Shown in pieces: positions 8,890 through 17,132 of a DNA stretch of 64,000 nt. Position numbers and translations under genes: made by a program. The notes under the pieces are model-generated. The model was given only the letters and a program-made list of their open reading frames with translations, did no database searches and was not told the origin of the DNA. Source of the DNA: Streptomyces sp. 1222.5. Lineage in GTDB: Bacteria > Actinomycetota > Actinomycetes > Streptomycetales > Streptomycetaceae. Each line of letters begins with the position of its first letter. Positions within the stretch are counted from its first letter, which is position 1. The stretch is taken from assembly GCF_900105245.1 (NCBI RefSeq), contig NZ_FNSZ01000001.1, positions 2,356,001-2,420,000 of the forward strand, given 5' to 3'.

Positions 8890-10022
8890 CGGGTCTCCCG
8901 GTCGTCGGTCGCTGCGTAGAGCTCCTTGGCGATGATGCCCCGTTGGACCTCGCTGGCGCCCTCGTAGACGCGGGGCGCGCGCACCTCGCGGTAGAGGTGT
9001 TCGAGGAGGTGGCCGCGGCGCAGGGCGCGGGCGCCGTGCAGCTGGACGGCGGTGTCGACGACGTACTGCGCGGTCTCGGTGGCGAGCAGCTTGGCCATCG
9101 CGGCGCGCCCCGGGACGTCGGCGGCGCCCTCGTCGTACGCCGTCGCCGCCGCGTAGACCATCAGCCGGGCCGCCTCCGTGCGCAGGGCCATCTCGGCTAC
9201 CTGGTGGGACACCGCCTGGAGGTCCGCCAGGGTGCCGCCGAACGCCTCGCGCCGGCGGGTGTGGCCGAGGGTGGCGTCGAGGGCGGCCTGTGCCATGCCG
9301 ACCGCGAAGGCGCCGACGCTGGGCCGGAAGAGGTTGAGCGTGCCCATGGCGACGGTGAAGCCGCGGTCGACCTCGCCGAGGACGTCGTCGGCGCTGACGG
9401 GCACGCCGTCGAAGTCGAGGGCGCCGATGGGGTGCGGGGAGATCATCTCCAGTGCGGTGCCGGTGAGTCCGGGCCGGTCCGCCGGGACCAGGAAGGCGGT
9501 CACACCGCGCGCTCCGGCGTTGGCCGTCGTACGGGCGAAGACGGTGTAGAAGTCGGCCTCGGGGGCGTTGGAGATCCAGCACTTGGCGCCGGTGAGCCGC
9601 CAGCCGCCGGTGCCGTCCTCCTCGGCCGCCAGGGACAGCGCGGCCGCGTCCGAGCCGGCCCCGGGCTCGCTCAGCGCGAAGGCCGCGACCGCGTCGCCCC
9701 GCGCGACGCCGGGCAGCCAGCGCTCGCGCTGGGCGGGGGTGCCGTGGGCGTGCACCGGATGGGCGCCGAGCCCCTGGAGGGCGAGGGCGGTCTCGGCCTC
9801 GGTGCAGGCCTGGGCGAGGGACTCGCGCATCAGGCACAGATCGAGCGCGCCGGAGCAGAACAGCCGCCCCAGCAGGCCGAGTTGTCCGAGCTCGGCGAGG
9901 AGCGGCCGGTTGACGCGGCCCGGTTCGCCCTTGTCGGCGAGCGGGCGCAGCCGTTCGGCGGCCAGGGTGCGCAGCTCGGCGCACCAGGCGGTCTGCTCCG
10001 GTTCGAGTGAGAATGCGGGCAC
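8886..10022 (-). CDS. Acyl-CoA dehydrogenase
   Basis: A 378-residue flavoprotein of the acyl-CoA dehydrogenase family. Signatures are AFALSEPGAGSDAAAL (FAD binding), TGAKCWISNAPEADFYTVFAR, and the C-terminal segment QLHGARALRRGHLLEHLYREVRAPRVYEGASEVQ, whose glutamate region is the usual catalytic base area. The start is GTG at 10022 with AAGGGAGG about 9 nt upstream. It is divergent from the aryl-CoA ligase gene and coupled to ridA. It probably oxidises a cyclic acyl-CoA intermediate in the aromatic-acid pathway. Confidence 0.9.
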   Translation of the reverse strand: MPAFSLEPEQTAWCAELRTLAAERLRPLADKGEPGRVNRPLLAELGQLGLLGRLFCSGALDLCLMRESLAQACTEAETALALQGLGAHPVHAHGTPAQRERWLPGVARGDAVAAFALSEPGAGSDAAALSLAAEEDGTGGWRLTGAKCWISNAPEADFYTVFARTTANAGARGVTAFLVPADRPGLTGTALEMISPHPIGALDFDGVPVSADDVLGEVDRGFTVAMGTLNLFRPSVGAFAVGMAQAALDATLGHTRRREAFGGTLADLQAVSHQVAEMALRTEAARLMVYAAATAYDEGAADVPGRAAMAKLLATETAQYVVDTAVQLHGARALRRGHLLEHLYREVRAPRVYEGASEVQRGIIAKELYAATDDRETR

Positions 10023-10163
10023 TGCCGGACCTCCCTTCCGGGGACGGCCGGCACGGCGGTCCCGTCACCTTCCGGGCCGCGCCCACCACGGCGCGCCCGG
10101 CCCTGCGGAGGCGGCCGCTGCGGCCTCCTCCCGTCCGTCCCGAACCGACGTTATCGCGCACAG

Positions 10164-10191
10164 TTGACTGCCGTCACCAACACGATACGCT
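10164..10191 (+). promoter_or_regulatory. Putative promoter of ligase-paaX operon
   Basis: TTGACT at 10164-10169 and TACGCT at 10186-10191 are separated by 16 bp, a good match to a housekeeping promoter. The palindrome at 10165-10176 overlaps the -35 box. Confidence 0.55.
10165..10176. promoter_or_regulatory. Palindrome TGACTGCCGTCA, candidate PaaX operator
   Basis: The inverted repeat TGAC-N4-GTCA lies between the divergent acyl-CoA dehydrogenase and ligase genes. A near-identical copy (TGACTGTCGTCA) lies upstream of the enoyl-CoA hydratase gene at 16451-16462. The PaaX-family regulator encoded between them is the likeliest binder. Confidence 0.55.
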
Positions 10192-10270
10192 CGAACCGCG
10201 ATCCCACCAGGACGCCGGTGCCACCACGACGCCCGACTCGACGCCTGTCACGGCAAGGGGGCGAACCGCC

Positions 10271-11863
10271 ATGCACCTCTCGGCCCACGTCGACACCTTC
10301 GCGCGCGACCATCTGCCCCCGCCGGACGAGTGGCCCGAGCTGCGGTTCGACCTGCCGGAGCTGAACTACCCCGACCGGCTGAACTGCGCCACCGAACTAC
10401 TGGCCGGGGGCGCCGCGGACCGCCCGGTCCTCCGTACGCCGGCCGGGACCGTCTGGACGTACGGCGAGCTGCGCGGGCACGTCGACCGGATCGCCCATGT
10501 GCTCACCGGCGACCTGGGCGTGGTCCCGGGCAACCGGGTGCTGCTGCGCGGCCCCACCACGCCCTGGCTCGCGGCCTGCTGGCTGGCCGTGCTGCGGGCG
10601 GGCGCGGTCGCGGTCACCGTGCTGGCCCAGCAGCGCCCGCACGAGCTGTCGACGATCTGCGGGATCGCCCGGGTACGGCACGCGCTGTGCGACATCCGGT
10701 CGGTGGACGACCTGGCGAAGGCTGAGATACCCGGGCTGCGGATCGCGACCTTCGGCGGCGACGCACCCGACGACCTGCTGCGCCGTCCGGCGCCCGACGC
10801 GCCCTTCCCGGCGGTCGACACCGCGGCCGACGACGTCGCCCTGATCGCCTTCACCTCCGGCACCACGGGCCGTCCGAAAGGCTGCATGCACTTCCACCGG
10901 GACGTGCTCGCCGTCGCCGACACCTTCTCCCGGCACGTGCTGCGCCCCCAGAAGGACGACGTGTTCACCGGCAGTCCCCCGCTCGGCTTCACCTTCGGCC
11001 TCGGCGGTCTGCTGGTCTTCCCGATGCGGGCGGGCGCGAGCACCCTGCTGCTGGAACAGGCCGGACCCCGGCAGCTGCTCCCGGCGATCGCCGAGCACCG
11101 GGTCTCGGTCCTGTTCACCGCCCCGACGGCGTACCGGGCGATGCTGGACCAGCTGGACGGCCACGACGTCTCCTCCCTGCGGCGGTGCGTGTCGGCGGGC
11201 GAGAACCTGCCCGCGGCCACCTGGCGGGCCTGGCAGGAGCGCACGGGCCTGCGCGTCATCAACGGCATCGGCGCGACGGAACTGCTGCACATCTTCATCT
11301 CCGCCGCGGACGAGCACATCAGACCCGGCACGACGGGCCTGCCGGTGCCGGGCTGGCAGGCGCGCGTGCAGAACGCGGCCGGGGCGCCGGTGGCCGACGG
11401 CGAGCCCGGCCTGCTGGCGGTGCGCGGCCCGGTCGGCTGCCGCTACCTGGCCGACCCCCGCCAGCGCGAGTACGTGCGCGACGGCTGGAACATCACCGGG
11501 GACACCTACGTCCGCGAGCCCGACGGCTACTTCCGCTACGTGGCACGCGCCGACGACATGATCATCTCCGCCGGGTACAACATCGCCGGACCGGAGGTGG
11601 AGGACGCGCTGCTGCGCCACCCGGACGTGGTGGAGACCGCGGTCGTGGGCCGCCCCGACGAGGCACGCGGCCAGGTGGCGGTGGCGTACGCCGTCCTGCG
11701 TGACGGGGCCGCACGGGATCCCGAGGCGCTCCGCGCCTTCCTCACCTCGGAACTGGCGCCCTACAAGTGCCCGCGCGAGTTCGTCTTCCTCGACTCGCTC
11801 CCCCGCACGGCCACCGGCAAGCTGCAGCGGTTCCGGCTGCGCGGCCGCGGTGACCGGCCATGA
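10271..11863 (+). CDS. Aryl-CoA ligase (benzoate/2-aminobenzoate-CoA ligase type)
   Basis: A 530-residue adenylate-forming enzyme. The P-loop motif is FTSGTTGRPKG (about residue 197), the A5 region NGIGATELLHIF, the hinge YVARADDMIISAGYNI and the catalytic lysine lies in RTATGKLQR near the C-terminus. The A5 sequence GATELLHIF and the overall shape resemble benzoate-CoA ligases, which activate an aromatic carboxylic acid with ATP and CoA. The ATG at 10271 follows AAGGGG about 11 nt upstream. It is followed by paaX. With the fused monooxygenase/reductase nearby, 2-aminobenzoate or salicylate is the likely substrate. Confidence 0.88.
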   Translation: MHLSAHVDTFARDHLPPPDEWPELRFDLPELNYPDRLNCATELLAGGAADRPVLRTPAGTVWTYGELRGHVDRIAHVLTGDLGVVPGNRVLLRGPTTPWLAACWLAVLRAGAVAVTVLAQQRPHELSTICGIARVRHALCDIRSVDDLAKAEIPGLRIATFGGDAPDDLLRRPAPDAPFPAVDTAADDVALIAFTSGTTGRPKGCMHFHRDVLAVADTFSRHVLRPQKDDVFTGSPPLGFTFGLGGLLVFPMRAGASTLLLEQAGPRQLLPAIAEHRVSVLFTAPTAYRAMLDQLDGHDVSSLRRCVSAGENLPAATWRAWQERTGLRVINGIGATELLHIFISAADEHIRPGTTGLPVPGWQARVQNAAGAPVADGEPGLLAVRGPVGCRYLADPRQREYVRDGWNITGDTYVREPDGYFRYVARADDMIISAGYNIAGPEVEDALLRHPDVVETAVVGRPDEARGQVAVAYAVLRDGAARDPEALRAFLTSELAPYKCPREFVFLDSLPRTATGKLQRFRLRGRGDRP

Positions 11864-11878
11864 CACCGACGACTTAAC

Positions 11879-12706
11879 ATGATCAACGTGTCCGACCAGC
11901 ACGCCCCCAGGTCCCTCATCGTCACGCTCTACGGCGCGTACGGCCGCTTCATGCCCGGCCCGGTGCCCGTCGCCGAGCTGATCCGGCTGCTCGCCGCGGT
12001 GGGGGTGGACGCCCCCTCCGTGCGCTCCTCGGTGTCCCGGCTCAAGCGCCGCGGCCTGCTGCTGCCCGCGCGTACGGCGTCCGGCGCGGCCGGGTACGAA
12101 CTCTCGCCGGAGGCACGCCAGTTGCTGGAGGACGGCGACCGCCGCATCTACGCGACGGCGGCGCCGCGGGACGAGGGCTGGGTGCTCGCGGTCTTCTCCG
12201 TCCCCGAGTCGGAACGCCAGAAGCGGCATGTGCTGCGGTCCCGGCTGGCGGGGCTCGGCTTCGGCACGGCGGCCCCGGGCGTGTGGATCGCGCCGGCCCG
12301 CCTGTACGAGGAGACCCGGCACGCCCTGCGCCGTCTGCACCTGGACCCGTACGTCGACTTCTTCCGCGGCGAGCACCTGGGCTTCGCGCCCACGGCCGAG
12401 TCGGTCGCCCGCTGGTGGGACCTGGCCGCGATCGCCAAGGAGCACGAGCGCTTCCTCGACGTGCACGCCCCGGTGCTGCACGCCTGGGAGCACCGCCCGG
12501 ACACCCCGCCCGAGGAGGCCTACCGGGACTACCTCCTCGCCCTGGACTCCTGGCGCCACCTGCCCTACACCGACCCCGGCCTGCCCACCCACCTGCTGCC
12601 CGCCGACTGGCCGGGCGTCCACTCGGCGGAGGTCTTCACGGCCCTGCACGAGCGGCTGCGGGACGCGGGCGCGCAGTTCGCGGGGGTGGGATCCGCGGGG
12701 GTGTGA
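11879..12706 (+). CDS. PaaX-family transcriptional regulator
   Basis: A 275-residue regulator. The N-terminal winged helix (SVRSSVSRLKRRGLLLPAR) is followed by a PaaX central domain with GWVLAVFSVPESERQKRHVLRSRL and GFGTAAPGVWIAP, and a C-terminal tail (YRDYLLALDSWRHLPYTDPGLP) typical of the family. PaaX proteins repress aromatic-acid catabolic genes and are released by an aryl-CoA. It begins 15 bp after the ligase stop. The ATG at 11879 has no obvious ribosome site; a GTG at 11888 is possible. It probably controls all the aromatic genes through the shared palindrome. Confidence 0.9.
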   Translation: MINVSDQHAPRSLIVTLYGAYGRFMPGPVPVAELIRLLAAVGVDAPSVRSSVSRLKRRGLLLPARTASGAAGYELSPEARQLLEDGDRRIYATAAPRDEGWVLAVFSVPESERQKRHVLRSRLAGLGFGTAAPGVWIAPARLYEETRHALRRLHLDPYVDFFRGEHLGFAPTAESVARWWDLAAIAKEHERFLDVHAPVLHAWEHRPDTPPEEAYRDYLLALDSWRHLPYTDPGLPTHLLPADWPGVHSAEVFTALHERLRDAGAQFAGVGSAGV

Positions 12707-12709
12707 GCC

Positions 12710-13114
12710 TCAGAAGCGGCGCAGCCGTGCCGCGATGCCGTGTCCGGCCAGGAGGTAGACCACCGCGGGCAGCCCGTAGTTCAGGAGCACCCGCAGGTTC
12801 TCGGTGTCCATGGTGAATATGTCCTGCGACCACCAGGCGAGCGCGTCGGCGACGTCCTGCACGAACCGCACGAAGACGTTCGCGTGGTTGGCCTCCAGCA
12901 GGTGGAGCAGGATCCACAGCCCGAGGAAGGCCGCGGCGACGTCGGCGACCGTGTGGATGACCAGTGCGGTGCGCCGGGTGCCGGAGCCGTCACGACGGCG
13001 TACCCGGCCGGCACCGGCGGACCGGTAGGGGTCCGCCGGCCCCTGCGGGGCGGGCGCCACCGGCTGTCCGTAGTCGTAGCCGTGGTGCTCGGGCAGGGGT
13101 GTGGTGTCACTCAT
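12710..13114 (-). CDS. Small integral membrane protein, unknown
   Basis: A 134-residue protein beginning MSDTTPLPEHHG, with a proline-rich tail, a basic stretch (RVRRRDGSGTRR) and then two or three hydrophobic segments (VADVAAAFLGLWILLHLL, LPAVVYLLAGHGI). A charged periplasmic or cytosolic loop lies between. I do not recognise a named domain. It converges with paaX, 4 bp away, and is probably unrelated to the aromatic pathway. Confidence 0.75.
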   Translation of the reverse strand: MSDTTPLPEHHGYDYGQPVAPAPQGPADPYRSAGAGRVRRRDGSGTRRTALVIHTVADVAAAFLGLWILLHLLEANHANVFVRFVQDVADALAWWSQDIFTMDTENLRVLLNYGLPAVVYLLAGHGIAARLRRF

Positions 13115-13234
13115 GGCGGTCCCGGTCTCTTTCCGTCTTCGGCAGGGCTCGAAAGAACCTAGCCAGCTGACCGGAAACAGACGGTTCAGAATCGGTGCGA
13201 ATCGAGTGGAAGGGGTGTGACCGAACGACGGACC

Positions 13235-15538
13235 TCAGTCACCGAGGGAGAGACGGGGCTTGGGGGCGTCGGTACGGCCGGTCTGCGGGCGCCTGCTGCC
13301 CGCGCGGTAGGGGTCGGGCCATGGCGCGCCGGGACCCTCGTACCCCTGCTCGGCCGCCGCGTGCAGAGTCCAGTGCGGGTCGTACAGATGCGGGCGTGCC
13401 AGCGCGCACAGGTCCGTACGCCCGGCCAGGATCAGGGAGTTGACGTCGTCCCACGAGGAGATCGCACCGACCGCGACCACCGGGACGCGGACCTCGTGCC
13501 GGATGCGGTCGGCGAACGGCGTCTGGTACGACCGCCCGAACTCCGGCCGCTCCTCGGCCACCACCTGCCCGGTCGAGACGTCGATGGCGTCGGCGCCGTG
13601 CGCGGCGAAGGCCCGGGCGATGCCTACGGCGTCCTCGGCGGTGGTGCCGCCCTCCGCCCAGTCCGTGGCCGAGATGCGGACGGTCATCGGCCGTTCCGCC
13701 GGCCACACCGCGCGCACCGCGTCGAAGACCTCCAAGGGGAATCTCAGCCGCTTCTCCAGCGAGCCGCCGTAGGCGTCCGTGCGCCGGTTGGTGAGCGGAG
13801 AGAGGAATCCGGAGAGCAGGTAGCCGTGGGCACAGTGCAGTTCGAGCAGGTCGAAGCCGGCCCGCGCGGCCCGCCAGGCGGCCGAGGCGAACTGCTCGCG
13901 GATGTCGGTGAGCTGGGCCCGGGAGAGGTGGCGCGGGGTCTGGCCGCCCGGCTTGTACGGCAGCGGGGAGGCGGCGACGAGCGGCCAGTTGCCCTCCGGG
14001 AGCGGCTCGTCCATGCCCTCCCACATCAGCTTCGTGGAGCCCTTGCGGCCGGAGTGCCCGAGCTGCACACCGATCGCGGTGCCGGGCGCCCCGGTGTGCA
14101 CGAAGTCGGTGATCCGCCGCCACGCCTCGGCCTGCCGGCCGGTGTAGAGACCGGCGCAGCCCGGGGTGATGCGGCCCTCCTCGCTCACGCAGACCATCTC
14201 GGTCATCACCAGGCCGGCGCCGCCGAGCGCGCGGGCGCCCAGGTGGACGAGGTGGAAGTCGCCCGGAACGCCGTCGGTGGCGGAGTACATGTCCATCGGC
14301 GAGACCACCACCCGGTTGCGCAGGGTCAGTCCGCGCAGCCGGAACGGGGTGAACATCGGAGGCGTGCCGGGCGGGCAGCCGAACTCGCGCTCGACGGACT
14401 CGGTGAAGTGCGCGTCGCGCAGCCGCAGGTTGTCGTGGGTGACGCGGCGGCTGCGGGTGAGCAGGTTGAAGGCGAACTGGCGGGGCGGCTGGTCCAGGTA
14501 CAGCCCCAGGTTCTCGAACCACTCCAGGCTGGCCCGGGCAGCCCGCTGGGTGGAGGCCACGACGGGCCTGCGCTCCTCCTCGTAGGCGGCGAGCGCGCTC
14601 GGCACGTCCGGCTGTTCCTCCAGGCACGCGGCCAGGGCCAGCGCGTCCTCCACGGCGAGCTTGGTGCCGGAGCCGATGGAGAAGTGGGCGGTGTGGGCGG
14701 CGTCGCCGAGGAGGACGACGTTGCCCTGCGACCAGTGGCCGTTGACCACGGTGCGGAAGGTCGTCCAGGCGGAGTTGTTGGAGCGCAGGGGCCGGCCGCG
14801 CAGCGCGTCGGCGAAGATCTTGGCGCAGCGCTCGATCGATTCGGGCGCGCCGAGTTCGTCGAAGCCGGCCGCCCGCCAGACCTCCTCGCGCATCTCGACG
14901 ATGACGGTGGAGGCGTCGGCCGCATAGGGGTAGCCGTGCAGCTGCATGACGCCGTGCTCGGTCTCGGCGATCTCGAAGCGGAAGGCGTCGAGGGCGAAGT
15001 CGGCGGCGAGCCAGATGTAGCGGCAGCGGTGTTCGGTCACGCGCGGGCCGAAGGCCTCGGCGCGGGCCTCGCGGATGGCGCTGTGCACGCCGTCGGCCGC
15101 GACGACGAGGTCGTGGTCGGCCGCGAGCCGCTCCAGGGCCGGGGCCCGGGTGCGGAAGTGGATCCGCACGCCGAGGGAGCGGCAGCGTTCGTGCAGGATC
15201 TCCAGCAGCCGGCGCCGGCCGAGTGCGGCGAATCCGTGCCCCCCGGAGGTGTGCCGGGTGCCCCGGTGGACGATGTCGATGTCGTCCCAGCGGACGAAGT
15301 CCTCCTGAAGGGCCGCGTAGACCACGGGGTCGGCGTGTTCGATGCCGCCGAGGGTCTCGTCGGACAGGACCACGCCGAAGCCGAAGGTCTCGTCCGGGGC
15401 GTTGCGCTCCCAGACGGTGACGTCCCGTTCGGGGTCGAGGCGTTTCAGCAGGGCGGCCGCGTACAGGCCGCCCGGGCCGCCGCCGACGACCGCGATGCGC
15501 CGCGCCCGTTCGTTCCTCCCCTGGGCCGCCACGGTCAC
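13235..15538 (-). CDS. Fused FAD monooxygenase / old-yellow-enzyme reductase acting on an aryl-CoA
   Basis: A 767-residue two-domain enzyme. Residues about 1-380 form a class A FAD monooxygenase: IAVVGGGPGGLYAA (FAD), VVAADGVHS (DG motif) and NVVLLGDAAHTAHF (GD motif). Residues about 395-730 form an FMN-dependent old-yellow-enzyme barrel: FTPFRLRGLTLRNRVVVSPM, CAHGYLLSGFLSP, TDAYGGSLEKRLRFP. This fusion is known from 2-aminobenzoyl-CoA monooxygenase/reductase of Azoarcus evansii, which hydroxylates and then reduces the ring; databases also call relatives bifunctional salicylyl-CoA 5-hydroxylase/oxidoreductase. The GTG at 15538 overlaps the hydratase stop (GTGA); the next in-frame GTG (15532) is an alternative. 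A nearby RidA favours an amino-substituted substrate, but this is inferred. Confidence 0.88.
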   Translation of the reverse strand: MTVAAQGRNERARRIAVVGGGPGGLYAAALLKRLDPERDVTVWERNAPDETFGFGVVLSDETLGGIEHADPVVYAALQEDFVRWDDIDIVHRGTRHTSGGHGFAALGRRRLLEILHERCRSLGVRIHFRTRAPALERLAADHDLVVAADGVHSAIREARAEAFGPRVTEHRCRYIWLAADFALDAFRFEIAETEHGVMQLHGYPYAADASTVIVEMREEVWRAAGFDELGAPESIERCAKIFADALRGRPLRSNNSAWTTFRTVVNGHWSQGNVVLLGDAAHTAHFSIGSGTKLAVEDALALAACLEEQPDVPSALAAYEEERRPVVASTQRAARASLEWFENLGLYLDQPPRQFAFNLLTRSRRVTHDNLRLRDAHFTESVEREFGCPPGTPPMFTPFRLRGLTLRNRVVVSPMDMYSATDGVPGDFHLVHLGARALGGAGLVMTEMVCVSEEGRITPGCAGLYTGRQAEAWRRITDFVHTGAPGTAIGVQLGHSGRKGSTKLMWEGMDEPLPEGNWPLVAASPLPYKPGGQTPRHLSRAQLTDIREQFASAAWRAARAGFDLLELHCAHGYLLSGFLSPLTNRRTDAYGGSLEKRLRFPLEVFDAVRAVWPAERPMTVRISATDWAEGGTTAEDAVGIARAFAAHGADAIDVSTGQVVAEERPEFGRSYQTPFADRIRHEVRVPVVAVGAISSWDDVNSLILAGRTDLCALARPHLYDPHWTLHAAAEQGYEGPGAPWPDPYRAGSRRPQTGRTDAPKPRLSLGD

Positions 15539-16362
15539 CGCCCCCGCCACTTCGGCGGGCGCTTCTCGGTGAAGGCCGCGTGGAACTCGGCGTAGTCCTC
15601 GCCGTTCATCAGCAGCGCCTGGGTGGCGGCGTCGAGCTCGATCGAGGCCGCGAGGGGCATGTCCAGCTCGGCGGTCAGCAGCGCCTTGGTCTGGGCGTAC
15701 GCCAGTGCCGGGCCGTCGGCCAGACGGCGGGCGAGCTCGCGGGCCGCCTCGTCCGCCCGGCCCTCGTCGGCCAGCTCGCTGATCAGCCCGATGCGCTCCG
15801 CCTCCGGGGCGCGGACCGGTTCGCCGAGCATGAGCAGGCGGGTGGCGTGGCCGAGGCCGACGACTCGCGGCAGCAGGTAGGCGGCGCCCATGTCGCCGCC
15901 GGACAGGCCGACGCGGGTGAAGAGGAAGGCGAAGCGGGCGGAGGGGTCCGCCACCCGGAAGTCGGCGGCGAGGGCGAGGACGGCTCCCGCGCCCGCCGCG
16001 ACCCCGTGCACGGCGGCGATCACCGGGAACGGGCACTCCCGGATGGCCCGCACCACCTGGCCGGTCATCCGGTTGAAGTCGAGCAGCTGGGCGGTGTCCA
16101 TGGACAGGGTGGCGCCGATGATCTCGTCGACGTCGCCGCCGGAGCAGAAGCCCCGCCCCTCGCCGGTCAGGACGAGGGCGCGTACGGCGCGCTCCCGGGA
16201 CAGCTCGGCCAGCAGGTCGCGCAGGTCGGCGTAGGCGCCGAAGGTGAGCGCGTTGAGCCGGTCGGGGCGGGCGAGGGTGACGGTGGCGACTCCGTCGGCG
16301 ATCCCGACCCGCAGATGCTCCCAGTCGGAGGTGCGGGCGGCGGATCCGGTGAAGGGACTCAT
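15535..16362 (-). CDS. Enoyl-CoA hydratase/isomerase family protein
   Basis: A 275-residue crotonase-fold protein. The oxyanion-hole segments are ALVLTGEGRGFCSGGDVDE (about residue 70) and AAVHGVAAGAGAVLALAADFRVA; the second catalytic region is VGLSGGDMGAAYLLPRVVG. The ATG at 16362 has AGGAGG 10 nt upstream. It is the first gene of a two-gene unit with the fused monooxygenase and probably hydrates or opens the ring of the dearomatised CoA thioester. An inverted repeat matching one near the ligase gene lies about 90 bp upstream. Confidence 0.9.
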   Translation of the reverse strand: MSPFTGSAARTSDWEHLRVGIADGVATVTLARPDRLNALTFGAYADLRDLLAELSRERAVRALVLTGEGRGFCSGGDVDEIIGATLSMDTAQLLDFNRMTGQVVRAIRECPFPVIAAVHGVAAGAGAVLALAADFRVADPSARFAFLFTRVGLSGGDMGAAYLLPRVVGLGHATRLLMLGEPVRAPEAERIGLISELADEGRADEAARELARRLADGPALAYAQTKALLTAELDMPLAASIELDAATQALLMNGEDYAEFHAAFTEKRPPKWRGR

Positions 16363-16679
16363 GACGTGCGGCCTCCTAGGGCGGCGGTGCCTCACGCAGC
16401 GGCGGGCGGTGCCTCACGGTGCTCCACCTCATGAAGCTATCACCTGTTTGTGACTGTCGTCACGGGCACGCGACAACCGCGCGTCGATCGGCCGGATCCG
16501 GTCACAGGCGTCACCGCTCCTCGACAGCGCCGTAACAGTGGGCACCGCGGTGCGAGGCGGACCGTTCGGCGGGGTAAGCCGCTCGGTACCGGGGCCCTCG
16601 GTCCCGGGCGAAGCCCGTCGACGGTCCTCGTGGCCGGGCCCGTACCATTCCTACAGTCGAAAGCAGGACAGCCTGCTCC
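16363..16679. other. Divergent intergenic region with direct repeat and operator
   Basis: The 317-bp gap holds a 13-bp direct repeat GCGGTGCCTCACG (16384-16396 and 16406-16418, 22 bp apart) and the palindrome at 16451-16462. On the minus strand GTGACG and TAGCTT, 18 bp apart, could be the hydratase promoter, with the palindrome over the -35 box. No gene is apparent. Confidence 0.5.
16451..16462. promoter_or_regulatory. Palindrome TGACTGTCGTCA, second candidate PaaX operator
   Basis: Extended to GTGACTGTCGTCAC (16450-16463) it is a perfect 5-bp inverted repeat with a 4-bp spacer. It differs from the copy at 10165-10176 by one base in the 12-bp core. Confidence 0.55.
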
Positions 16680-17132
16680 ATGAACGGACTCGCCTTGCAC
16701 GAACGCCCCGCCGGATCGGCCTCCTGGCGCATCGCACTGCCGCACACCGCGGCGGCCGTGCCGGTGGCGCGCGCCCTCGTGCGCACGGCCATCTCCGAGG
16801 TGGAGCACCCTGCCGACTGCGACACCGCCGAGCTGCTGACGGCCGAGCTGGTGGCCAACGCGGTGGAGCACACCGCCGGGCGCGGGCCGATAGAGCTGGT
16901 GGTGGAGCTGGCCCCGACCGGCTGCCGGGTCGAGGTGCACGACCCGGACCCGGCGCCGCCCGGTCATCTCACCCGGCCGGTGATCGAGGAGCCCGACCCC
17001 TGGCAGGAGGGCGGGCGCGGTCTCCTGCTCATCCGCGCCCTCAGCCAGTCCTGCGGTCACCGCCCCACCCCGTCGGGCAAGGCGGTGTGGTTCAGACTGC
17101 CTGCAATTCCCGCTCAGCGTCGTCCGGCGTGA
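16680..17132 (+). CDS. RsbW-like ATP-binding (HATPase_c) protein
   Basis: A 150-residue GHKL ATPase domain alone. The N box is LLTAELVANAVEHT, followed by CRVEVHDPDPAPP and a glycine lid GGRGLLLIRALSQSCG. Such stand-alone domains in Streptomyces resemble anti-sigma factor kinases; many copies exist and their partners are mostly unknown. No cognate anti-sigma antagonist or sigma factor is next to it. The start at 16680 has no strong ribosome site. It converges with the permease gene, overlapping it by about 40 bp. Confidence 0.85.
   Translation: MNGLALHERPAGSASWRIALPHTAAAVPVARALVRTAISEVEHPADCDTAELLTAELVANAVEHTAGRGPIELVVELAPTGCRVEVHDPDPAPPGHLTRPVIEEPDPWQEGGRGLLLIRALSQSCGHRPTPSGKAVWFRLPAIPAQRRPA

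Noticed and set aside
13217..15595. Long open frame (792 codons) on the plus strand
   Set aside because: It is the mirror of the fused monooxygenase gene; the composition (Gly/Val/Arg/Asp-rich, no motifs) is typical of an antisense frame in 72% GC DNA.
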